From: Bacteroidia bacterium
GTDB lineage: Bacteria; Bacteroidota; Bacteroidia; J057; JAIXKT01
Direction: 5' to 3'
NCBI GenBank assembly: GCA_026932145.1
Contig: JAIXKT010000007.1
Coordinates: forward strand, 312,796 to 376,795
Length of the DNA: 64,000 nucleotides
Every line of letters starts with the position of its first letter. The first letter of the stretch is position 1. Made by a program: the position numbers and the translations under genes. The notes beneath the pieces are model-generated. The model was not told the DNA's origin. It saw nothing but the letters and a program-made list of their open reading frames with translations, and searched no databases. Below are positions 18,362-28,158 of this stretch, piece by piece.

Positions 18362-20983
18362 ATGAATTTTGATCAATATACAGTCAAGTCAAGGGAGGCA
18401 CTTCAACAAGCTGCCGAAATTGCCAGAGAAAAACATCAGCAAGTCGTAGAACCCGGGCATCTACTTTTAGCCTTGCTTAAATCGGAAGATACCTTAGTGC
18501 CGCATATATTTCGTAAAATGGAGGTTAATATTCCATTCCTCGCATCCAAAACCAATGAACTGATAGACAAATATCCAAAAGTTAGCGGTGCCTTTGGCGG
18601 GCAGCATTTCGGTAATGACCAATTTAAGGTCTTAGAAATAGCCAACCAAGAAGCCGGTAAGCAAAAAGATGAGTTTATCACCTTAGAGCATATCTTATTA
18701 GGATTATTATTAGCCGATAATTCCGTTTCCCGCCTCTTAAAAGACCAAGGATTACAAGAAAAAGGGTTGCGCCAGATAATAAAAGACTTACGGGGCAACA
18801 AAACCGCCACAGATTCAAATGCAGAGGATAAATTCAATACATTAAAACGTTATTGCTTGAACCTGAATGAATTAGCACGTGATGGTAAGCTGGACCCAGT
18901 AATTGGCCGTGATGAAGAAATCCGCAGAGTGATGCAAATTCTATCCCGCAGAACCAAAAATAATCCAGTCTTGATAGGGGAGCCTGGGGTCGGAAAAACC
19001 GCAATTGCCGAAGGAATAGCCCACAGAATTTTACAAGGAGACGTTCCCGAAAACCTAAAAAGTAAAATAATACTTTCGTTAGATATGGGCGCTTTGCTCG
19101 CAGGCGCAAAGTATAGAGGTGAATTTGAAGAAAGACTAAAAGCCGTAGTAGCAGACGTTACCGCCGCAGAAGGAGAGTATATCTTGTTTATTGATGAAAT
19201 CCACACATTAGTAGGTGCCGGAAAGGCTGACGGAGCTATGGATGCCGCAAATATCCTGAAACCAGCCTTAGCCCGAGGAACCCTCCGAGCTATAGGAGCT
19301 ACAACCCTCGATGAATATCAAAAATATATCGAAAAAGACAAAGCCTTAGAAAGACGCTTCCAGCCAATTTATGTAGATGAACCGGATGCCCAAGATGCAA
19401 TCTCTATTTTGCGAGGACTTAAAGAAAAATATGAAATTCATCACGGCGTTCAAATTACCGATGCCGCTATTATCGCTGCCGTAGAGCTTTCACAACGTTA
19501 TATCAATGACCGCTTTCTGCCGGATAAAGCCATTGACTTGATGGATGAAGCCGCAGCCCGCCTTCGACTCCAAATAGATTCTTTACCCGAAGAATTAGAT
19601 GAATTAGAACGCAAAATCAGAACCCTTGAAATTGAACGTGAAGCTATTAGAAGAGAACAAGACGAGAAAAAAATCCATGAACTCTCAGAGCAAATTACAA
19701 ACTTAGGCGAAACCAGAGACGCACTTCGTGCCCAATGGACACAAGAAAAAAACCTGATTCAGCAGATCCGTGAAGCACAAGCTACCATAGAACAGCTCCG
19801 GGCAGAAGCAGACCGCGCCGAACGCGAAGCAAACTGGGGAAAAGTAGCCGAAATACGATATGGCAGAATCGCCGAACAAGAACAGCGAGTAAAAACACTG
19901 CAACACGCCTTAGGTGAAATTCAAGGAGAAACCAGAATGTTACGCGAAGAAGTTGATAGTGAGCAAATTGCAGAAGTAGTAAGTAGATGGACAGGCATCC
20001 CCGTTCAAAAAATGCTGGAATCCGACAGGCAGAAACTCCTGCACATCGAAGATGCCTTGCACAAAAGAGTAGTAGGCCAGTCAGAAGCCATTGAAGCTAT
20101 TGCGCACGCCATCCGCAGAAACGCTGCCGGCTTAAATGACCCCAAAAAACCAATCGGATCATTTATATTCTTAGGATCTACTGGAGTTGGAAAAACAGAA
20201 TTAGCCCGCGCCCTCGCTGAATATCTCTTTAATGACGAACAAGCTATGGTGCGTATAGACCTCTCGGAATACCAAGAAAAACATACCGTAAGCCGCTTGA
20301 TTGGTGCTCCTCCCGGATACGTTGGCTACGAAGAAGGCGGACAATTAACAGAAGCCGTCCGCAGAAGACCTTACTCCGTTATCCTTTTAGATGAACTCGA
20401 AAAAGCACATCCGGATGTATTTAATGTATTACTGCAAGTCCTTGATGATGGCCGACTTACAGATAACAAAGGTAGAACTGTCAATTTTAAGAACACCATC
20501 ATAATCATGACTTCAAACTTAGGTGCTCATCTTATTGCAGAGCAATTTATGCATCTGACGGAAGACAATCGGGATAAAATCACCGCAAAAGTACGCCTCG
20601 ATGTATTTGAATTGCTTCGCAAAACACTCAGACCGGAGTTCCTGAACCGAATTGATGAAGTAATACTCTTCACCCCGCTCAATAGAGAAGAGCTTTTAGA
20701 AATCGTTCGTATTCAAGCAGATATACTCACTAAACAAGCTCTACAACAAGATATTTCGGTGTCATTTACACCAGAGGCTTTGGATTGGCTTGCCCAACTT
20801 GGCTATGACCCACAATTAGGTGCAAGACCGCTTAAAAGAGTGCTTCAAAGAAAAGTAATCAACGAATTAGCAAAACAAATTCTAAGTGGCCAAGTATCAA
20901 AAGATACTCATATAGTTATTGGTTATGAGCCAAATAGCGGAATAACTTTTAATAATTCAGTAGTTCTAAACGAAGTAAAATAA
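18362..20983 (+). CDS. clpB: ATP-dependent disaggregase ClpB
   Basis: 873 residues from ATG 18362 ([19 protein letters not shown]); earlier in-frame codons do not match the family. The N-terminal Clp repeat domain leads to AAA1 with Walker A GEPGVGKT (206-213). A long coiled-coil middle domain (about 410-530) rich in E, R and Q follows, which separates ClpB from ClpA/ClpC. AAA2 has Walker A GSTGVGKT (605-612), then [13 protein letters not shown] and [18 protein letters not shown]. It rescues aggregated protein with DnaK. It is monocistronic, with its own terminator. Confidence 0.98.
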   Translation: MNFDQYTVKSREALQQAAEIAREKHQQVVEPGHLLLALLKSEDTLVPHIFRKMEVNIPFLASKTNELIDKYPKVSGAFGGQHFGNDQFKVLEIANQEAGKQKDEFITLEHILLGLLLADNSVSRLLKDQGLQEKGLRQIIKDLRGNKTATDSNAEDKFNTLKRYCLNLNELARDGKLDPVIGRDEEIRRVMQILSRRTKNNPVLIGEPGVGKTAIAEGIAHRILQGDVPENLKSKIILSLDMGALLAGAKYRGEFEERLKAVVADVTAAEGEYILFIDEIHTLVGAGKADGAMDAANILKPALARGTLRAIGATTLDEYQKYIEKDKALERRFQPIYVDEPDAQDAISILRGLKEKYEIHHGVQITDAAIIAAVELSQRYINDRFLPDKAIDLMDEAAARLRLQIDSLPEELDELERKIRTLEIEREAIRREQDEKKIHELSEQITNLGETRDALRAQWTQEKNLIQQIREAQATIEQLRAEADRAEREANWGKVAEIRYGRIAEQEQRVKTLQHALGEIQGETRMLREEVDSEQIAEVVSRWTGIPVQKMLESDRQKLLHIEDALHKRVVGQSEAIEAIAHAIRRNAAGLNDPKKPIGSFIFLGSTGVGKTELARALAEYLFNDEQAMVRIDLSEYQEKHTVSRLIGAPPGYVGYEEGGQLTEAVRRRPYSVILLDELEKAHPDVFNVLLQVLDDGRLTDNKGRTVNFKNTIIIMTSNLGAHLIAEQFMHLTEDNRDKITAKVRLDVFELLRKTLRPEFLNRIDEVILFTPLNREELLEIVRIQADILTKQALQQDISVSFTPEALDWLAQLGYDPQLGARPLKRVLQRKVINELAKQILSGQVSKDTHIVIGYEPNSGITFNNSVVLNEVK

Positions 20984-20998
20984 TTTATAAAAAAAACA

Positions 20999-21045
20999 AC
21001 GTCAGTCGGAAATTTAAAATATTATTTTAAATTTCCGACTGACGT
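20999..21045 (+). terminator. long hairpin terminator after clpB
   Basis: A perfect 22-bp stem (20999-21020 with 21024-21045, 3-base loop) follows clpB by 15 bases. There is an A-rich run before it and TTGTATATTT after it. The hairpin ends only 15 bases before the next start codon. Confidence 0.85.
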
Positions 21046-21048
21046 TTG

Positions 21049-21056
21049 TATATTTG
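21049..21056 (+). promoter_or_regulatory. -7 box TATATTTG directly before the 21061 gene
   Basis: An exact TAnnTTTG match, squeezed between the clpB terminator and the ATG at 21061. If used, transcription would start at or next to the A of the ATG, giving a leaderless message. Confidence 0.35.
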
Positions 21057-21060
21057 GCTA

Positions 21061-22131
21061 ATGAAATACTGTTGGCTATTTTTAAGTTTATGGATATGCT
21101 CCGCGAGTACTTCGGTGTATGGTTGGGGCTTTTGGGCGCATCCACGCATTAATCGCTTGGCTGTTTACACGCTGCCGCCGGAAATGTTGCCATTTTTCAA
21201 AGCGAACATTGAGTTTATATCTTTACATGCCGTAAAACCCGATGAACGTCGCTACGCCGTGGACGGGGAAGCTCCTAAGCATTACATAGACTTAGACCAC
21301 TACGGTAAACTGCCATTTTCAAATTTCCCTAAAAAATGGCAAGACGCTACTCAAAAGTATTCCGAAGACACTATTTTGGCCTATGGAACTGTGCCTTGGA
21401 CAATCCAACAGGAATATAGAAGACTGATTCAAGCATTTAAGGATAAAAATGCAGATGCAATATTGCGTATTTCATCAGAATTAGGCCATTACATTGCAGA
21501 TGCTCACGTTCCTTTACATACAACGGAAAACTATAATGGCCAGTTTTCTGGCCAGTACGGTATTCACGGTTTTTGGGAATCCAGACTGCCGGAATTATTT
21601 GCCAATAATTATGATTTTTTCTTAGGCCCGGCTTATATGGTCGAAGACCCACTGGCAGAAGCATGGAAAGCAGTTTTGGAAAGCCACACCGCATTGGATT
21701 CTGTATTTCAATTTGAAAAAGACCTTACCCAGAAATCTTCAGAAGATTTAAAATATAGCTTTGAAACCAGAAATAATGCAAATATGAAAGTCTATTCTGT
21801 CCCTTTTTCTAAAATGTATCATGCTATGCTTGGCGGGCAGGTAGAAAGAAGGATGCGAATGGCTATTCTTAGGGTAGGTTCTTTTTGGTATTCTGCGTGG
21901 TTACAAGCCGGCCAGCCAGACCTTAACTCACTCATAGACCCAAGCCGTAAATTACAGGAAGACAACTACGAGAAAAAGCTAAAAATCTTAGATAGAGAAG
22001 CTGCTCGCCTTTGGAAAAACGAACGCTGGGCAGGATGCTGTGCTACCTCCTTGAATCACTCTTGCCACCGAAACGCACTGAAACCCGAAAGAAAATGGGC
22101 TAATATTCTGAAAAAAACCTTTACAGACTAA
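21061..22131 (+). CDS. exported zinc-dependent phospholipase C / S1-P1 nuclease-like protein
   Basis: 356 residues from ATG 21061, with a signal peptide ending near TSVYG. The mature protein starts WGFWAHPRINRLAV. An exposed Trp plus early His is the first zinc-ligand pattern of the phospholipase C/P1 nuclease fold. Further likely ligands lie in HYIDLDHYG and SELGHYIADAHVPLH, the H-x3-D pattern of this fold. The substrate (phospholipid or nucleic acid) cannot be told. thiE begins immediately after the stop. Confidence 0.8.
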   Translation: MKYCWLFLSLWICSASTSVYGWGFWAHPRINRLAVYTLPPEMLPFFKANIEFISLHAVKPDERRYAVDGEAPKHYIDLDHYGKLPFSNFPKKWQDATQKYSEDTILAYGTVPWTIQQEYRRLIQAFKDKNADAILRISSELGHYIADAHVPLHTTENYNGQFSGQYGIHGFWESRLPELFANNYDFFLGPAYMVEDPLAEAWKAVLESHTALDSVFQFEKDLTQKSSEDLKYSFETRNNANMKVYSVPFSKMYHAMLGGQVERRMRMAILRVGSFWYSAWLQAGQPDLNSLIDPSRKLQEDNYEKKLKILDREAARLWKNERWAGCCATSLNHSCHRNALKPERKWANILKKTFTD

Positions 22132-22770
22132 ATGCAAAGCCTACCAAAACTTCACCTCATCACCGATACAAGTACCCAACAGAGATATAATCATTTTGAA
22201 CTCCTACAGTTCATCCCGCAAGATAGCAATATCGTTATTCAATTTCGAGAAAAACAATTTACTTCAGAAAAATATTCTCAGTTAGAAAAAGCATATAATT
22301 TTTGTATTGAAAAAAAAATTCCGCTAATTATCAATGATTATGTGTCTATCTGCGAGAAATTTGAGAATACCGGAATTCATGTAGGAATAGAAGATACTCC
22401 TTTAGATGAAGTATGCAAACGCCTACCCAATAGGCTCATTGGAGCTACTGTTCATAATGAAGAAGAATTATACATAGCTCAAAGACAGCCTGTTAGCTAT
22501 ATTGGCGTGGGGCCAATATTTGCCAGTTCATCTAAAAAAATGGCGTTACCACCTATGGGTTTGCAGGGATTAGCTTCTTTTTGCCCAAAAACTTCCATAC
22601 CGGTTATCGCTATTGGTGGGATTACAGAAAAAACAGCTTATGAGGTTTTGGCATCGGGCGCGTACGGAATCGCCATAATCGGTGCATGGTGTCAGGCATC
22701 TAATCCGGGAGAGGTTATATCAAAATTCCTTCGTATCATAAATGATTATCACGCCACTAAAGATACCTGA
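22132..22770 (+). CDS. thiE: thiamine phosphate synthase ThiE/TenI family
   Basis: 212 residues, starting directly after the preceding stop codon (TAAATG). TIM-barrel motifs of ThiE are present: IQFREK, IPLIINDY, GIHVGIED, RLIGATVHN, YIGVGPIFASSSK and PVIAIGGIT. ThiE joins hydroxymethylpyrimidine diphosphate to thiazole phosphate. No other thiamine gene is near, and no TPP riboswitch is visible upstream. A TenI-like regulatory or isomerase role remains possible, but the phosphate and pyrimidine motifs favour synthase. Confidence 0.82.
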   Translation: MQSLPKLHLITDTSTQQRYNHFELLQFIPQDSNIVIQFREKQFTSEKYSQLEKAYNFCIEKKIPLIINDYVSICEKFENTGIHVGIEDTPLDEVCKRLPNRLIGATVHNEEELYIAQRQPVSYIGVGPIFASSSKKMALPPMGLQGLASFCPKTSIPVIAIGGITEKTAYEVLASGAYGIAIIGAWCQASNPGEVISKFLRIINDYHATKDT

Positions 22771-22781
22771 TGTAATAAAAT

Positions 22782-22850
22782 TATCTTATTAATAAATAGA
22801 AAAATATAAAAGTAGCTGATAATAAGATAGTTGATTTAATAACAGCTACT
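22782..22850. repeat. interlocked inverted repeats (pseudoknot-type) between thiE and murC
   Basis: TATCTTATTA (22782-22791) pairs with TAATAAGATA (22820-22829). AGTAGCTG (22811-22818), inside that loop, pairs with CAGCTACT (22843-22850), outside it. The two helices interlock, as in an H-type pseudoknot with long loops. It sits in the thiE 3' region, about 110 bases upstream of the murC -7 box. Nothing else is seen in 22851-22959. Confidence 0.35.
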
Positions 22851-22959
22851 AAATTCTAATCATTAAGGTATGTTAATGCTGTGTAAATTTTAAATGATTT
22901 AATACTAAACAATTGCAAATTATATCCGCAAAAATAGGTAGATATTGCCCTTCATGAAA

Positions 22960-22967
22960 TAACTTTG
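22960..22967 (+). promoter_or_regulatory. -7 box TAACTTTG for the murC-ftsQAZ block
   Basis: An exact TAnnTTTG match 36 bases before the murC ATG, giving an expected leader of about 30 bases. It is the only clear promoter box before the four-gene division block. Confidence 0.5.
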
Positions 22968-23003
22968 TAAAATTGTTCACAGAGGCAGTTTAGTTTTTAA
23001 CAA

Positions 23004-24380
23004 ATGTTCTTAGGGAAACGAGTTTATTTTATGGGAATCGGCGGAATCGGAATGAGTGCTTTAGCAAGGCACTTTCGGCATCTTAATTATGAGGTTTCCG
23101 GATACGACAAAACCGAAACAGCAATTACCCGCTCTTTAACCCAAGAAGGTATTGAAGTTTTTTATGAAATAGATATTAAGCATTTGCAGGAGATAAATGC
23201 GGTTATTTACACTCCAGCAATACCGGTAACTAATGAAGAGTTTGTTTATTGCCAAGAATATAACATTCCGTGCTACAAGAGGTCAGAGGTAATTGGCTGG
23301 ATTTCAAAGCAGTATAAGACGATAGCTATTGCCGGCACACATGGTAAAACGACTGTTTGTAGTATGGTTACTACATTGTTGCGCGAATCAGGAATAACTT
23401 GTTCCGCTTTTGTCGGCGGAATTATGCTAAACTATGACTCTAACTATCTTTCAGGAGATTCTCCCTATTTAGTAGTTGAGGCTGATGAATATGACCGTTC
23501 ATTTTTAACCCTTTCACCAAAATTTGCTGTTATTACGGCTGCCGATCCAGACCATTTGGATATTTATCATACCCACACAGAGTTTCGGGCAGCTATGGAA
23601 AAGTTTGCCAACCAAGTTACGGATACCCTCCTTACAACACCGGCAGTTTTAAACTCCTTTAAGCAAGAATTAAAGCCAAAAACGTTGATTTTTAGTAAAG
23701 AAAAAGAATCTACTATTTCATTTTCTAATTTACGTCCGGCTAAATGGGGCATTTATTTTGACTATAAGTCGGCAGACGTTTTCTGGCCGGATATTTTTCT
23801 GCCTATTCCGGGAGAGCACAATGTGTCAAACTCGGTTGCAGCAATCTCTATTGCTCGGTTGTTAGGGCTTTCAGAAAACCAAATACGGGCAGCATTATCT
23901 ACCTATAAAGGTGTGAAACGTAGATACGAACTGCATTATGCACACCAAGATGTTTACTTGATTGACGACTATGCACACCATCCGGAAGAGCTACGCGCAG
24001 TTATTGAGGCTACCCGAAAACAGTTTCCAGAATATACAATCAATATTATTTTTCAGCCGCATTTATTTACCCGTACACGAGATTTTGCTGCTGAATTTGC
24101 TTCTGTGCTCTCCTTAGCCGATGAAGTCATATTAGTTCCTATCTATCCTGCAAGGGAGTTATCCATACTTAACGTTTCAAGCGCACTTATTTATCAACAA
24201 ATCCAGCATGAGCATAAGCATAACCTAACTTTGCCGTCCCTTATTGAAGTATTGATGCAAGTTACCAAGCCTAAGTCAGTTTGTTTAATAACCGGTGCCG
24301 GCGATATTGATTTGATGATACCCGAAATGATTCATGCACTCAGTATAAAGTTTGGGAAACAAACATCAGAAGCATCATGA
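23004..24380 (+). CDS. murC: UDP-N-acetylmuramate--L-alanine ligase
   Basis: 458 residues; adds L-Ala to UDP-MurNAc in the cytoplasm, the first amino acid of the peptidoglycan stem. The N-terminal Rossmann motif VYFMGIGGIGMSALARHF, the ATP loop IAGTHGKTTVCSM and the Mur ligase segment VVEADEYDRSFL are all present. The C-terminal domain has LIDDYAHHPEELRAVI and HLFTRTRDF. It overlaps ftsQ by four bases (ATGA), so the two are translationally coupled. Confidence 0.98.
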   Translation: MFLGKRVYFMGIGGIGMSALARHFRHLNYEVSGYDKTETAITRSLTQEGIEVFYEIDIKHLQEINAVIYTPAIPVTNEEFVYCQEYNIPCYKRSEVIGWISKQYKTIAIAGTHGKTTVCSMVTTLLRESGITCSAFVGGIMLNYDSNYLSGDSPYLVVEADEYDRSFLTLSPKFAVITAADPDHLDIYHTHTEFRAAMEKFANQVTDTLLTTPAVLNSFKQELKPKTLIFSKEKESTISFSNLRPAKWGIYFDYKSADVFWPDIFLPIPGEHNVSNSVAAISIARLLGLSENQIRAALSTYKGVKRRYELHYAHQDVYLIDDYAHHPEELRAVIEATRKQFPEYTINIIFQPHLFTRTRDFAAEFASVLSLADEVILVPIYPARELSILNVSSALIYQQIQHEHKHNLTLPSLIEVLMQVTKPKSVCLITGAGDIDLMIPEMIHALSIKFGKQTSEAS

Positions 24381-25144
24381 AGCAGTTGTTTTCACCTACT
24401 TTGAAGTACATTGGCTTGTCAGTTATAGCCATTCTTTTGATGGGCAAGAGCCAAATGGTTCAGTCTAACAAGATTTGTAAAGACGTAGTAGTTGAAATTT
24501 TACCCGGTGAAAATAATTTTTTCTTAGATATAGATGGGATTCGGGCAGAAGTAGGCGCATCTTCTGATGTATTAGGCCAACGAATCAGAAACATCAGTTT
24601 GCACGAAATGGAAAGTAAACTGGAACAGAATGCTTTTATTGAAAATGCAGAGGTTTGGATTGATAATTTAGACAATCTACATTTACAAGCGAAGTTTCGT
24701 GAACCTATAGCAAGGGTTATAGGAGCACAAGGTCAGGATTTTTATATTGATAAAAACAATCTAAAAATGCCGATTTGCCCAAATTTTTCGGCTCGCTGCA
24801 TCTTAATCCGCGGATATTTTCAAGAAGAAGTTCAGGATAGAGATACCTTACGGCATCCATATCTGCGCGAAATGCTTCCTATTATTTACTTTTTGACCCA
24901 TGAACCACTATTTAACGCGATGGTCTCTGAAATTGTTATTGACAAAAATGGAGAATATCGTCTTTTACCTCAATTGGGTAATATGGAGATTTATTTTGGG
25001 AAAGCAGATAGGATTACCGAAAAATTTAATGTGCTATTGCGGTTTTACAAATATGTAATCCCCAGAGTAGGCTGGGATTATTATACAAGTTTAAACTTAT
25101 CTTACGAGAATCAAATTATTGCGACTAAAAATAACCAATCATAA
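24377..25144 (+). CDS. ftsQ: cell division protein FtsQ
   Basis: 255 residues. One N-terminal membrane anchor (about 10-28) precedes a periplasmic part with a short POTRA-like region. That region includes ISLHEMESKLEQNAFIENAEVWI, DNLHLQAKFREPIARV and GQDFYIDKNN, the FtsQ/DivIB layout. FtsQ links early and late divisome proteins. Sequence identity to well-known FtsQ is low, as usual, but its place between murC and ftsA is decisive. Start overlaps murC as ATGA. Confidence 0.92.
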   Translation: MKQLFSPTLKYIGLSVIAILLMGKSQMVQSNKICKDVVVEILPGENNFFLDIDGIRAEVGASSDVLGQRIRNISLHEMESKLEQNAFIENAEVWIDNLDNLHLQAKFREPIARVIGAQGQDFYIDKNNLKMPICPNFSARCILIRGYFQEEVQDRDTLRHPYLREMLPIIYFLTHEPLFNAMVSEIVIDKNGEYRLLPQLGNMEIYFGKADRITEKFNVLLRFYKYVIPRVGWDYYTSLNLSYENQIIATKNNQS

Positions 25145-25173
25145 CCCCAAAAATTAACGAAAAAATATATAAT

Positions 25174-26547
25174 ATGAGTAAAATTGTCTGCGGATTAGAT
25201 ATTGGCAGTACCAAAATATGTGCTATTGTTGGGCGGCTGAACGACCTTGGCGGCATTGACGTGCTTGGAATAGGCCATGCACCGTCTGACGGCGTAAAAC
25301 GCGGGATTGTCGAAAACATAGATAAAACAATAGAAGCAATCAAGCAAGCAGTTCGTGCTGCTGAACAACATTCTAACGTTGAAATTAAATTAGTTCATGT
25401 AGGAATTGCCGGAGAGCATATCAGAAGTAAGCAACACAAGGGAATTATTACACTAAATAACCCAGATGCAGAAATTACTGCTTTTGATGTAGCACGGCTA
25501 CACGAAGATATGCACAAAATATCCATTCCGGCAGGTAATAAAATAATTCACGTTATCCCGATAGAGTATTGTGTTGATAATCAATATAGTATTCGTGAAC
25601 CTATTGGGATGTCCGGAGTTCGTTTAGAAGGTAATTTTCATATCATAACCGGCCAAACTACCGCTATCAAGAATATTTTTAGATGTGTTAAAAAAGCTGG
25701 CCTTGAAGTAGAAGACTTGATTTTAGAGCCTATTGCCTCAAGCCATGCGGTATTAACCGAAGACGAAAAAGAAGCCGGCGTATGCTTAGTAGATATAGGA
25801 GGAGGTACTACAGATATTGCTATATTTGAAGACCATGCGATACGTCATACCGCCATCATCCCATTCGGTGGAAATATTATTACAGAAGATATTAAAGCCG
25901 GCCTCAGCATTATGAAAAGGCAAGCCGAAAAACTCAAAATAGATAGCGGCTGTGCATTAGAATCAGCCATAACCAGAGATGAAATCATTATAGTACCGGC
26001 TTTGGGGGATAAAGAACCCACAGAAATCCGTAAGTCTATTCTTGCCCGAATTATTCAGGCAAGACTATCCGAAATATTTTATGCTGTTCACCGAGAAATT
26101 GAAATCGCTGGATATAAAAGAACAAAGCTACCCGGAGGCATTGTAGTTACCGGCGGCGGATCGCAAATGGCACATTTACGGCAATTAGTTGAATATATTA
26201 CAGGAATAGATTGCAGAACCGGATATGTTCAAGAACATATAAGTAGAGGTTTTACCTCAGAAGTCCGTAACCCAATGTATTCAACCGGTATGGGGCTTGT
26301 TATTTATGGCCTAAAACATAACCCAATCATTAGTGAAACCAATATAGAGAGTTTAAATCAAGATAGCATAAGCGGCGGGCAGGATAACTTACTGTTATCT
26401 ACACTTTCCCGCCAAAAACAAAAAGTAACAGCAGCAGAAGAAGTTGCAGAACAAAATCAACCGGAGAATAAAAAAGCCGGATTTTTTGGCAAAATTCGCG
26501 GCTTTTTAGAAGATACAGTTTCAGGCGCAAATCAATTATTAGACTAA
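25174..26547 (+). CDS. ftsA: cell division protein FtsA
   Basis: 457 residues; an actin-like ATPase that ties FtsZ to the membrane. Phosphate 1 motif CGLDIGSTKICAIVG, the SHS2 (1C) domain region with GIAGEHIRS, phosphate 2 VCLVDIGGGTTDIAIF and the adenosine motif GGIVVTGGGSQM are present. The C-terminus AGFFGKIRGFLEDTV is an amphipathic membrane-targeting helix. It lies 3 bases before ftsZ and 29 after ftsQ. Confidence 0.97.
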   Translation: MSKIVCGLDIGSTKICAIVGRLNDLGGIDVLGIGHAPSDGVKRGIVENIDKTIEAIKQAVRAAEQHSNVEIKLVHVGIAGEHIRSKQHKGIITLNNPDAEITAFDVARLHEDMHKISIPAGNKIIHVIPIEYCVDNQYSIREPIGMSGVRLEGNFHIITGQTTAIKNIFRCVKKAGLEVEDLILEPIASSHAVLTEDEKEAGVCLVDIGGGTTDIAIFEDHAIRHTAIIPFGGNIITEDIKAGLSIMKRQAEKLKIDSGCALESAITRDEIIIVPALGDKEPTEIRKSILARIIQARLSEIFYAVHREIEIAGYKRTKLPGGIVVTGGGSQMAHLRQLVEYITGIDCRTGYVQEHISRGFTSEVRNPMYSTGMGLVIYGLKHNPIISETNIESLNQDSISGGQDNLLLSTLSRQKQKVTAAEEVAEQNQPENKKAGFFGKIRGFLEDTVSGANQLLD

Positions 26548-26550
26548 GTT

Positions 26551-28122
26551 ATGGCAATAGATTTTGCTTTACCCACTTCAGATAGTTCGATAATTAAAGT
26601 TTTCGGAGTAGGCGGCGGCGGAAGTAACGCTGTAAACAATATGTTTACAAAAGGAATTAAAGGTGTTGAGTTCTATGTCTTTAATACAGATATACAGGAT
26701 TTAAACCGTAGCCCGGTTGTAAATCGGGTAGCTTTGGGGGCGAAATTAACCAATGGTTTGGGGGCTGGTTCAAAACCCGAAGTTGGGAAAAATGCTGCCT
26801 TAGAAAGTGTTGATGTGATTCGGGAAATCTTGAAAAAAAGTGATACCCGCATGGTATTCATCACTGCCGGTATGGGAGGCGGAACAGGAACCGGTGCTGC
26901 GCCGGTTATCGCTGCCTTAGCCAAAGAATTAGGAATACTAACCGTAGGTATCGTAACGACCCCATTTTCTTTTGAAGGCCCGTGGCGTACCAACCTCGCT
27001 AAAGCAGGCATAGAACAAATGGAACGGTCAGTAGATACGCTTATCGTCATCAACAATCAAAACCTTCTTAAAATCAGTTCACGCGGTCTTAAACAACGTG
27101 AAGCCTTCATAATGGCAGACAAAGTGCTTTGTGATGCAGCAAAAGGAATCTCCGAATTAGTTACCGGCAGCGGCTACATTAACTTAGACTTTGCTGATGT
27201 TGAAACAATTATGAAAGATGGCGGTACTGCTATCATGGGCACAGCTACTTTTGAAGGAGAAAATAGAGCAATCCAAGCTATTGAAGAAGCCCTAAATTGC
27301 CCGCTCCTCGAAAATACAGAAATTAACGGTGCAAGTGGCGTATTGATAAATATCAGCGCATCCGAAGAATCCTTAGCCTTGGACGAAGTTGATGTTATTA
27401 TGGATTATGTCTATAAAGCTGTTGGAGAAGATGCCAGAATTATATTCGGAACTGTCTATGACGAAACTATGCAGGATAGACTTGCCGTAACAATCATCGC
27501 AACCGGATTTAATAAAAAAAAAGACGAATTACCGCTACCCAACTCCAAATATTCGAATAAATCCCTCTTAGATTCATTATCTACCCAAAAAGAAGATTTT
27601 CAAAATAATATTCCAAAACACTTAGAATCACCGTCTTATAATCGAAACTTTTTGGCAGAGCCTCTAAAGTACCCGGAAACAGAACCTATTGCAGAACACT
27701 TAGTTCCCAAAGTAAATCCGGTTATAGAAGAAATTCAGGCCAGTAAACCACCTCAGATAATATCAGAAACTCCTCCCGAAAAACCGGCAAAAAACATCAT
27801 CCAAAAGTCAGAACCCGTTGAAAAACAGGATATTCCGGTATTTCCCCAAAAACAGGACTTAGACATAACGATAAAAGAAGAGATTGTTATAGCCGGCATT
27901 AATAAAAAGAGTTTGGACACCACATTCACCACTTTAAGCTATCACAGTACAGAAGACTTAGTAGAGTTTGAAAAACCTGCTTATCTACGCTATAATCTTC
28001 CATTAGAGAAAAGAGAACGGTCTCCTAACATCTATTCTACATTTTCTATTAGTGAAGATAATGAAGGCGGATGCGGCCTAACCAATAATAGTAACCCAAT
28101 TATTTACCGAAGCCCTGATTAA
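26551..28122 (+). CDS. ftsZ: cell division protein FtsZ
   Basis: 523 residues; tubulin-like GTPase that forms the Z ring. The N-terminal GTP site VGGGGSNAVNNMF, tubulin signature GMGGGTGTGAAPVIA and T7-loop segment with NLDFADVETIM are intact. After about residue 325 comes a long disordered linker rich in P, E, K and S. The peptide EKPAYLRYNLP near residue 475, close to but not at the C-terminus, is the likely FtsA-binding tail. A hairpin just after the stop probably ends the block. Confidence 0.98.
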   Translation: MAIDFALPTSDSSIIKVFGVGGGGSNAVNNMFTKGIKGVEFYVFNTDIQDLNRSPVVNRVALGAKLTNGLGAGSKPEVGKNAALESVDVIREILKKSDTRMVFITAGMGGGTGTGAAPVIAALAKELGILTVGIVTTPFSFEGPWRTNLAKAGIEQMERSVDTLIVINNQNLLKISSRGLKQREAFIMADKVLCDAAKGISELVTGSGYINLDFADVETIMKDGGTAIMGTATFEGENRAIQAIEEALNCPLLENTEINGASGVLINISASEESLALDEVDVIMDYVYKAVGEDARIIFGTVYDETMQDRLAVTIIATGFNKKKDELPLPNSKYSNKSLLDSLSTQKEDFQNNIPKHLESPSYNRNFLAEPLKYPETEPIAEHLVPKVNPVIEEIQASKPPQIISETPPEKPAKNIIQKSEPVEKQDIPVFPQKQDLDITIKEEIVIAGINKKSLDTTFTTLSYHSTEDLVEFEKPAYLRYNLPLEKRERSPNIYSTFSISEDNEGGCGLTNNSNPIIYRSPD

Positions 28123-28127
28123 CAATA

Positions 28128-28154
28128 AGATACTCTGATTTAAACAGGGTATCT
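28128..28154. terminator. hairpin between convergent ftsZ and DUF3365 genes
   Basis: AGATACTCTG (28128-28137) pairs with CAGGGTATCT (28145-28154) with one T-G wobble and a 7-base loop. It lies 5 bases from both stop codons and may serve both genes, though no long T run follows. Confidence 0.5.
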
Positions 28155-28158
28155 ATGA

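Noticed and set aside
18436..19206. Open frames on the minus strand opposite clpB
   Set aside because: They are antisense to a highly conserved gene and have no start signals or family motifs.
22000..22140. TPP riboswitch upstream of thiE
   Set aside because: thiE starts immediately after the previous stop codon, leaving no leader, and no TPP core motifs (CUGAGA, GAUNAUGC) were seen.
25125..25343. Small minus-strand gene over the ftsQ-ftsA junction
   Set aside because: It overlaps the ftsA start and its proposed product has no recognisable features.
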